Assembly (NCBI GenBank): GCA_003601535.1
Contig: PIXW01000015.1
Coordinates: forward strand, 1 to 5,708
From: ANME-2 cluster archaeon
GTDB lineage: Archaea; Halobacteriota; Methanosarcinia; Methanosarcinales; Methanogasteraceae
Direction: 5' to 3'
Length of the DNA: 5,708 nt
Under the pieces are notes generated by a model. The model searched no databases, was not told the DNA's origin, and saw nothing but the letters and a program-made list of their open reading frames with translations. Shown here one piece after another: positions 1 to 3,128 of this stretch; position 1 is the stretch's first letter; every line of letters begins with the position of its first letter. Both the position numbers and the translations under genes were made by a program.

Positions 1-195
1 CAGGTTCATGAGCGTGCTCTTGCCTGAGCCGGACGGTCCCATGATCGCAAGGAACTCGCCGCGCCGGATTGCGAGATCGATGCCGTGGAGTATCGGCACC
101 TCCATCTTGCCGATGTAGTAGCTCTTTTCGACGTTTATGATATCCACGGCAGGGGATTCGTCCAGCCGCGGTTCGGTGTGGTGGTGGTTGTTCAT
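1..195 (-). CDS. ABC transporter ATP-binding protein, LolD/MacB type (N-terminal part, runs off window)
   Basis: The first 65 codons of an ABC ATPase are visible; the rest lies beyond the left edge. After a His-rich start (MNNHHHTE) the protein reads [18 protein letters not shown], then ILHGIDL, and reaches a perfect Walker A motif GPSGSGKST at residues 53-61, with the K59 and S60 that bind ATP phosphate and magnesium. The tyrosines at 26-27 fit the A-loop that stacks on adenine. The order 'V.K.Y..G...[28 protein letters not shown]' is typical of the LolD/MacB/FtsE-like branch, which energises FtsX/MacB-type permeases for efflux or lipoprotein release. A permease would therefore be expected downstream, outside the window. 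The ATG is supported by a GGTGA Shine-Dalgarno sequence 6 bases upstream. The signature and Walker B motifs are not visible, so the substrate cannot be inferred. Confidence 0.93.
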   Translation of the reverse strand, partial: MNNHHHTEPRLDESPAVDIINVEKSYYIGKMEVPILHGIDLAIRRGEFLAIMGPSGSGKSTLMNL

Positions 196-200
196 GCTGT

Positions 201-207
201 TCACCTT
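201..207 (-). promoter_or_regulatory. Shine-Dalgarno site of the ABC ATPase gene
   Basis: On the minus strand the sequence AAGGTGA lies five bases before the ATG at 193-195. It is complementary to the archaeal 16S rRNA 3' end (ATCACCTCC), and it fixes the start codon. Confidence 0.8.
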
Positions 208-223
208 CTTTTGTTCAGACTTG

Positions 224-235
224 TCAATTGATCGA
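224..235. promoter_or_regulatory. Second operator-like site in the ABC leader
   Basis: TCAATTGATCGA matches the core TCGATTAATCGA of the palindrome at 275-292 in 10 of 12 positions. The centres are 54 bp apart, close to five helical turns, so the two sites would face the same side of the DNA. The site lies just downstream of the expected transcription start. It could be a second binding site for the same dimeric regulator, allowing looping or cooperative repression. This is inferred. Confidence 0.35.
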
Positions 236-265
236 CTTATCTGATAATATGTGTGCAAGCAATAG

Positions 266-274
266 TACTTAAAT
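266..274 (-). promoter_or_regulatory. TATA-like box for the ABC ATPase gene
   Basis: On the minus strand ATTTAAGTA is an archaeal TATA-box-like element with a purine-rich BRE-like flank (CGAAAG) just upstream. Transcription would be expected to start about 25 bases downstream, near position 245, giving a leader of about 50 bases before the ATG. The assignment rests on sequence and position only. Confidence 0.5.
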
Positions 275-292
275 CTTTCGATTAATCGAAAG
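275..292. promoter_or_regulatory. Perfect 18-bp palindrome, probable operator
   Basis: CTTTCGATTAATCGAAAG is a perfect palindrome with no spacer. It abuts the upstream edge of the TATA-like box and overlaps the expected BRE of the ABC ATPase promoter. A dimeric winged-helix repressor bound here would block TFB/TBP access. The nearest candidate regulators in the window (fossils at about 375-510 and 819-1060) are dead, so a live regulator would have to lie elsewhere. Confidence 0.6.
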
Positions 293-374
293 GTATTGTG
301 ATGGAACGTAGAACTTCGCAACAACAAAACCAGAAACGCGGTAAAGGGTGACTACCAGATAGGCAGGCAGATCA

Positions 375-510
375 TCAAGAACCCGGGCGTATATGTTGCC
401 GGTACCCTCCAAAAGCAGCACTGCCTTCGTCTGTGAGGTGGAACATGGTGTGGGGCTTCTTGTCATACCGATTTTGTCTGTCGCCAAAAAATCCGCCAGC
501 CGCCCATGCA
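375..510 (-). pseudogene. C-terminal remnant of a winged-helix (HTH_34-like) transcriptional regulator
   Basis: The minus strand encodes RYDKKPHTMFHLTDEG followed by SAAFGGYRQHI, then a stop at 375-377. This matches the end of the small archaeal winged-helix regulators (MarR-related, HTH_34-like) whose wing reads 'KKPxTxxxLTDEGRxAFxxY'. Upstream, AAGGFF is compatible with the 'LEAAGY' end of the recognition helix, but the rest of the DNA-binding domain cannot be read in any frame, so only about 40 codons survive. The fossil lies directly upstream of the palindromic operator and promoter of the ABC ATPase, on the same strand. It may be what is left of the gene that once controlled that transporter, although this is inference. 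The family match is from recalled consensus, not a search. Confidence 0.6.
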
Positions 511-560
511 GGACACACAACACCCGGGGCAGCCAGCGGTGATATCGATTCGGTTGACAC

Positions 561-821
561 CTACTCTGAAAGAGCCTCTGCGAGACCCGGCACCTCTTCT
601 GCGCCGACTGGAACAGTGACGCTCGTCCCCTCGAAATCATCACCGATGGGCTCGTACCGCCCGCCCAGATGCCCGGGCGAGAAACGCTTCGGTTACGGCG
701 TAGAACGGCAGTCTATTCTCAGGTCTGGCAAAAGCCGTGTCCTCCGTCCGTGTACAGCAGATATGTCACCGGGATGTTTGCATCCTGCATCGCATGGACC
801 GATCTGGTTGTACTCTGCCTG
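561..821 (-). pseudogene. C-terminal remnant of an S9 family (prolyl oligopeptidase/DAP-like) serine peptidase
   Basis: Read across three single-base frameshifts, the minus strand gives QAEYNQI, HAMQDANIPVTYLLYTDGGHGF, ARPENRLPFYAVTEAFLA, RHLGGRYEPIGDDFEG, and TVPVGAEEVPGLAEALSE before a TAG at 561-563. This is the ending of S9 peptidases (COG1506 type), including the catalytic histidine in the D-x-GHGF motif. The nucleophile serine and acid region are absent, so only about 85 of roughly 600 residues remain. The lesions are an extra G near 800, an extra T in the TTTT run at 730-733, and an extra G near 672-675. At its 5' end the fossil joins directly onto the end of a regulator fossil, which suggests a deletion that fused two neighbouring genes. 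Confidence in the family is high; function is certainly lost here. Confidence 0.82.
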
Positions 822-1060
822 TGCTCATGAAAAGCTGCCCCGCCCCCGGTCGGTCGAAGCGGAGCATGATGCAGGGCTTTCTCCTCCACAAACACATTTC
901 CGCGACCCCGGGTGTACCCGGCTGCTGCAAGCTCGCTCGTATGCGAGGAGAGATTGCCGCTCGCGTCAAGCCCTGACTGGTCGCATCAGGAAGAGGGATC
1001 CGAGCGCTCCCGGGCGACATAGAGGTATGCCATGGTCATGAGCCGCGCTGGCTTGTGGAC
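819..1060 (-). pseudogene. Winged-helix (HTH_34-like) regulator pseudogene, core and C-terminus (copy 1)
   Basis: Minus-strand frames read together give HKPARLMTMAYLYVARERSD, then LFLMR, GLTR, GNLSSHTSELAAAGY (recognition helix, about 914-958), FVEEK and AAFHEHRQ near 819-838. This follows the archaeal winged-helix order 'HKPARLxIMAYLY...GLTxGNLSSHxxxLExAGY...FxxKKPxT...AAFxEYR'. The reading changes frame at least three times (after SD, after LTR, and in the wing), and stops interrupt it, so it is not translatable. The central 172 bp is present again at 1863-2038 with the same frame lesions. Upstream, around 1060-1138, the same strand remains open (VSLIKVKKDLLAV), but whether that belongs to the regulator is unclear. 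The plus-strand open frame over the same region (433-1041) is judged a shadow. Confidence 0.62.
888..1059. repeat. Direct repeat copy 1 (about 172 bp)
   Basis: This segment, beginning ACAAACACATTTCC and ending GCTTGTGGA, recurs at 1863-2038. By eye the copies differ at six bases and by one 4-bp insertion (GACA, in copy 2 at about 1994-1997), about 96% identity. On the minus strand it encodes the dead DNA-binding core of a winged-helix regulator. Together the copies bracket the RelE-type toxin-antitoxin pair. Confidence 0.92.
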
Positions 1061-1244
1061 TGCGAGAAGATCCTTCTTGACTTTGATAAGACTCACACGT
1101 CTAATGAGGGGTGGGCTGGCATCAAGAACACGCAATCCCGTGGAGAACTGCTACGGACATACCGGACAATGCTTGGGATAAAACGCAAGTGAAGCCTGCG
1201 AAAAGCTTTAGATGAAAGACCCGAAAATCAATTCTGGTGTTTAA
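1060..1244 (+). other. Non-annotated stretch before the toxin-antitoxin pair: open frame and possible promoter
   Basis: No recognised gene lies here. One plus-strand frame is open from 977 to the stop at 1190-1192 without an in-frame start I would trust. Its end reads GELLRTYRTMLGIKRK, which looks protein-like but matches no family I recognise. An archaeal promoter for the following pair is plausible: a purine-rich GCGAAAA followed by GCTTTAGAT (about 1198-1213), roughly 35 bases before the ATG at 1245. A GGTG Shine-Dalgarno sequence lies at 1236-1239, five bases before the start. All of this is weak apart from the Shine-Dalgarno sequence. Confidence 0.4.
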
Positions 1245-1469
1245 ATGGAAGCTGAAGAGAAAAACGTGATGCAACCCCTCCTCATGGATATGGACAATCT
1301 CAAATGGAAAGTGGATGGGATCGAAAAGATGCTCGAAACACTCATCGATATCTACATCGATGTATTTTATGAAGTCGAAGAGGATTATTTAGAGGAGTTG
1401 AAGACGATAAAAAAGGAGCGGGGTACGGTTTTTAATTCCATCGAGGAATTTGATAGGTATTTCGAGTGA
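1245..1469 (+). CDS. Probable type II antitoxin, partner of the RelE-like toxin
   Basis: This encodes a 74-residue, strongly acidic protein. It starts at an ATG preceded by GGTG with a five-base gap. The first half (LLMDMDNLKWKVDGIEKMLETL) looks like an amphipathic helix suited to dimerisation. The second half (YEVEEDYLEELKTIKKERG, then IEEFDRYFE) resembles the toxin-wrapping tail of archaeal RelB-like antitoxins, which often end in a similar 'EEFDRYF' block. No ribbon-helix-helix or AbrB DNA-binding motif is obvious, so autoregulation is uncertain. It stops four bases before the preferred toxin start, antitoxin first, as in relBE operons. Assignment rests mainly on size, charge and the clear toxin next door. 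Confidence 0.75.
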   Translation: MEAEEKNVMQPLLMDMDNLKWKVDGIEKMLETLIDIYIDVFYEVEEDYLEELKTIKKERGTVFNSIEEFDRYFE

Positions 1470-1473
1470 TGCG

Positions 1474-1758
1474 ATGCAGTACAAATTCGAAATCAAACCG
1501 AAGTTGGAGAAAAAGTTAAAGAAAATTAAAAATAAAGATTACGCGATGTTTAAAACCGTACGGGATAAAGTGGGGGATATAATTGGGAATCCATACCATT
1601 ACAAACCATTGAGGTATGATCTAAAAGGATTGAGAAGGGTCCACATCGGAAAGTCTCACGTCCTGATCTTTGAAATTGATGAACCATCGAAAACTATTCG
1701 ATTTCTTGATCTGGGTCATCACGATGAGATTTATGGAAAAAGACGTTCGGGTTTTTGA
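1474..1758 (+). CDS. RelE/ParE superfamily toxin (probable mRNA endonuclease)
   Basis: This encodes a 94-residue basic protein. RelE toxins bind the ribosomal A site and cleave mRNA, and a cognate antitoxin neutralises them. The family layout is clear: N-terminal strand YKFEIKP, two lysine-rich helices (KLEKKLKKIKNKDYAMF, then VRDKVGDII), GNPYHYKPLRYDLKGLRRVHIG with the conserved arginines near residues 57-58, SHVLIFEI, and the end FLDLGHHDEIYGK. The HHDEIY ending is typical of archaeal members and places His, Asp and Tyr where catalytic or RNA-binding residues occur. I chose ATG 1474 (gap of 4 bases after the antitoxin stop, GAGTGAT just upstream). A TTG at 1450 would add eight residues overlapping the antitoxin. 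The gene is intact. RelE versus ParE activity cannot be decided from sequence alone. Confidence 0.87.
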   Translation: MQYKFEIKPKLEKKLKKIKNKDYAMFKTVRDKVGDIIGNPYHYKPLRYDLKGLRRVHIGKSHVLIFEIDEPSKTIRFLDLGHHDEIYGKRRSGF

Positions 1759-1773
1759 GTGTGATCAACACTC
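1757..1773 (+). terminator. Hairpin at the end of the toxin gene
   Basis: GAGTGT-GATCA-ACACTC forms a perfect six-base-pair stem with a five-base loop and starts inside the toxin stop codon. No T-tract follows, so it may act in 3'-end formation or mRNA stability rather than as a classical terminator. Confidence 0.35.
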
Positions 1774-1862
1774 TACCTGGCGTACCGCGGAAAAATCGTG
1801 GGATTCTCAGAGCATATTTTAGTACTTGAATTTATTTATCGTCAATTCTCAGCCACCTCGCA

Positions 1863-2038
1863 ACAAACACATTTCCGCGACCCCGGGTGTACCCGGCTGC
1901 TGCAAGCTCGCTCGTATGCGAGGAAGGATTGCCGCTCGCGTCAAGCCCTTACTGGTCGCATCAGGAAGAGGGATCCGAGCGCTCCCGGGCGACGACAATA
2001 GAGGTATGCCCTGATCATGAGCCGCGCTGACTTGTGGA
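1863..2038. repeat. Direct repeat copy 2 (about 176 bp)
   Basis: This is the second copy of the segment at 888-1059, in the same orientation, with the 4-bp insertion noted there. It starts 90 bases after the toxin hairpin. The left and right flanks of the two copies are unrelated beyond these limits. Confidence 0.92.
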
Positions 2039-2053
2039 TCAGACAGTCGATCT

Positions 2054-2071
2054 CGGGGCAATTGTGCCCCG
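2054..2071. terminator. GC-rich perfect hairpin
   Basis: CGGGGCA-ATTG-TGCCCCG forms a seven-base-pair perfect stem with a four-base loop. A T-run (TTTTT, about 2091-2095) follows on the plus strand after roughly 19 bases. It overlaps the N-terminal end of the regulator fossil on the minus strand. It might terminate plus-strand transcription coming from the toxin-antitoxin pair. Confidence 0.4.
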
Positions 2072-2100
2072 GAGGTCTTCACTGGAATGATTTTTACTGT

Positions 2101-2159
2101 GCGGACGTTAAGCATAGTAGCAGGTACATGAAAAATTGCAGATCAGGCTTAAAGTCCGC
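2101..2159. repeat. Inverted repeat, 13-bp arms separated by 33 bp
   Basis: GCGGACGTTAAGC (2101-2113) and GCTTAAAGTCCGC (2147-2159) are inverted copies with one mismatch in 13. The pair lies between the repeat copy and the 3' end of the small gene ending at 2226. It could be a long stem-loop, a regulator binding pair, or the ends of a tiny mobile relic. Nothing else in 2040-2225 looks coding. Confidence 0.55.
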
Positions 2160-2225
2160 AAAAAATCCATAAACGGTGAAGAAAGGAAATTTGGAATGGT
2201 GATAAAACCACAAATCGCTACAAGT

Positions 2226-2441
2226 CTAACTTTTCGCATGTTCAGCAGAACTGGTCTGCGCAATCAGATCGCGGACAATGGGAATCAATTTGTATGGAAT
2301 TTCCATAACCATATCTCCGGAACCTTCATAAGCAGCTTCGTCTTCGGCAACGGCTTCTTCGTCAGTCTGGCTCTCATAATGCGCTAAAACACGCTGTACC
2401 CGCTCTTCATTCCATCCTGGTGGGAGTTTGCTCAGTCTCAT
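2226..2441 (-). CDS. Small acidic protein, putative antitoxin of the DUF4258-like toxin upstream
   Basis: This encodes a 71-residue protein. It starts at the ATG of an ATGA overlap with the stop of the preceding toxin reading frame, with AAGGAG four bases before it, so the two genes are translationally coupled. The sequence reads MRLSKLPPGWNEERV, then RVLAHYESQTDEEAVAEDEA, then VMEIPYKLIPIVRDLIA. I recognise this pattern (PPGW-x-EERV, HYE-x-QT-x-EEAVAEDEA, MEIP-x-x-L-x-P) as a recurring uncharacterised small protein, usually encoded right after a short DUF4258-like protein. It has an acidic middle and a final amphipathic helix and lacks an obvious DNA-binding motif. An antitoxin role is inferred from size, charge and gene coupling. 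The frame is intact although its partner is broken. Confidence 0.72.
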   Translation of the reverse strand: MRLSKLPPGWNEERVQRVLAHYESQTDEEAVAEDEAAYEGSGDMVMEIPYKLIPIVRDLIAQTSSAEHAKS

Positions 2442-2736
2442 TTTCTCCTTCTTCGCATACGTCTTCGGTAAGCTATCAGTGCTTTTCCTGATAAATCGTA
2501 TGCTGTTATCACAAATGTACTCTCTGGTTCTGGCACATAAACAACACGAAGGTACCTGCCGGATCGGGTCTGACCAATGGCAACTCGTGCCCCTCGTGCC
2601 CAATGCGGTCTTCACCGGGATGCGATAGGACCTCTTCCACTTCCTGTTCGGTTACTTTATGGCGGTGGATGTGCGGATCCTTTGTCTTCGGGTCTATGTA
2701 AAACCGAATCTTCAGCGTTGATAATTCCTGAAGCAT
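2438..2736 (-). pseudogene. DUF4258-like toxin gene with a single frameshift
   Basis: The first frame gives KIRFYIDPKTKDPHIHRH, then KVTEQEVEEVLSHPGEDRIG and HEG. After the GGGG run at 2590-2593 the next frame continues ARVAIGQTRSGRYLRVVYV, PEPESTFVITAYDLSGKA and LIAYRRRMRRRRK, stopping at 2438-2440. Together these make a complete DUF4258/BrnT-like small basic protein (about 92 residues) of the family 'RFYxDPxTxxPHIxxHxV...PGEDRxGREGSRVAIGQT...RYLRVVYVPxP...FVITAY'. One base is missing from the G-run, next to a 9-bp tandem duplication (GGGCACGAG twice, 2584-2601). Untreated, translation would end in an unrelated tail at 2509. The start is uncertain: ATG 2734-2736, or a CTG at 2713-2715 where relatives start. 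It could be a true mutation, an assembly error, or phase variation. Confidence 0.75.
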
Positions 2737-2838
2737 CGATACATAAACCTCGCTATCCAAACCCCCTGCTTTCGCATCTTCTGCTGCATCGAATGCGACA
2801 CAGACGCTGGCGGGACGTGGTGGGTGCCACAATTTCAT
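2737..2838 (-). other. Unexplained open frame in phase with the toxin fragment
   Basis: Upstream of the toxin, and in its reading frame, the minus strand is open from an ATG at 2836-2838 (MKLWHPPRPASV, then VAFDAAEDAKAGGLDSEVYV). The composition looks protein-like, more so than the other two frames, but I recognise no family. It may be the end of another broken small gene or a non-native N-terminal extension. Confidence 0.3.
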
Positions 2839-2953
2839 GGGCGGCGGGCGGGTTTCCGAGCGAACCACAGTCGAGTTCTTCGCTGTATCCAAACTCGCCT
2901 TCGTGAAGCTCTATATTCAGTATATCGATCTCTTTGAAGTATTTTATCATCAT
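2753..2953 (-). pseudogene. DUF2283-like small protein, truncated
   Basis: From the ATG at 2951-2953 the minus strand encodes MMIKYFKEIDILNIELHEGE and FGYSEELDCG. This fits the first 30 residues of DUF2283 proteins ('MKIxYFxExDxLYIELxEGExxxSEELD'), small proteins often encoded beside DUF4258-type toxins and suspected to be antitoxin-like. The second half, where the family has a 'VDYDxxGxxVGIEILxAS' block, is replaced by an unrelated Pro/Arg-rich tail to the stop at 2753, and no other frame restores it. The gene was therefore probably cut by a deletion or recombination near 2860. Family call is from memory of the consensus. Confidence 0.5.
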
Positions 2954-3056
2954 TTGTACGCCCCAGATACCGTTTTTCGGTTTCGACGGGTATACAGTCA
3001 CTATTTAGTAAATGGTCTTCGTGCTCCTCGAAAACGACTCTAACAAGAGATCTCCA
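2954..3056 (-). pseudogene. C-terminal remnant of a second DUF4258-like toxin
   Basis: The minus strand reads LVRVVFEEHEDHLL up to about 3006. One extra A in the AAA at 3004-3006 then shifts to the frame IVTVYPSKPKNGIWGVQ, which runs straight into the DUF2283-like start. The combined RVVFEEHEDHLLIVTVYPSK resembles the last strands of DUF4258-type proteins, where '(I/V)xVVFEExEDHxLVVTVYP' precedes a short tail. The toxin-then-DUF2283 order is a common gene pair. The N-terminal half is absent, and the stretch between 3060 and the surface protein stop holds no recognisable coding sequence. Confidence 0.45.
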
Positions 3057-3108
3057 TGTACTTTCTGCGCCGACGCTCCGCATTCAAAAACATCCTACCA
3101 ACGGTCAG

Positions 3109-3128
3109 GATTGTGAACAGTCACAATC
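3109..3128. terminator. Perfect hairpin at the end of the surface protein gene
   Basis: GATTGTGA-ACAG-TCACAATC is an eight-base-pair perfect stem with a four-base loop, and it overlaps the stop codon of the surface protein at 3127-3129. On the minus strand it lies exactly at the gene end; a T-run (TTTTT) follows only about 25 bases later. It is a plausible 3'-end or stability element. Confidence 0.45.

Larger units (their letters stand above)
1863..2075 (-). pseudogene. Winged-helix regulator pseudogene, N-terminal part and core (copy 2)
   Basis: On the minus strand the frame PEIDCLIHKSARLMI, then AYLY, precedes the same core as copy 1 (GN.SSHTSELAAAGY). PEIDxLIHKxARLMI fits the N-terminal helix of the archaeal winged-helix regulators, and it lies outside the repeat, so this copy kept upstream coding sequence that copy 1 lacks. 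It shares the frame lesions of copy 1 and adds the 4-bp insertion after AYLY. In the other direction, past 1863, the sequence no longer resembles a regulator (VARWLRIDDK, then stop), so the wing and C-terminus are missing here. It is non-functional. Confidence 0.55.

Noticed and set aside
269..643. A 124-residue minus-strand open frame across the regulator remnant
   Set aside because: Only a neighbouring frame carries the recognisable KKPHTMFHLTDEG wing; this frame crosses the operator palindrome and has no motif.
907..920. CCGGGTGTACCCGG near-palindrome inside the repeat
   Set aside because: It lies within former coding sequence for the regulator (just after AAGY) and is in both copies simply because the repeat is; no separate regulatory role is supported.
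433..1041. A 202-residue plus-strand open frame
   Set aside because: It is Arg/Pro/Ser-rich with no family resemblance and lies opposite the regulator and S9 peptidase fossils, whose motifs are clear on the minus strand. It is a shadow of GC-rich former coding sequence.
888..2038. Repeat pair as an insertion sequence or CRISPR-like array
   Set aside because: There are only two copies, about 975 bp apart, with no transposase between them and no short regular spacing; the repeat is a regulator gene fragment.
2577..2906. Plus-strand open frames opposite the small-module region
   Set aside because: They run antisense to the DUF4258-like and DUF2283-like sequences and show no recognisable motif or Shine-Dalgarno site.
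3111..3126. TGTGA-N4-TCACA resembling a CRP site
   Set aside because: The spacing is 4 rather than 6, CRP is bacterial, and the element sits at a gene end; it is better read as a hairpin.
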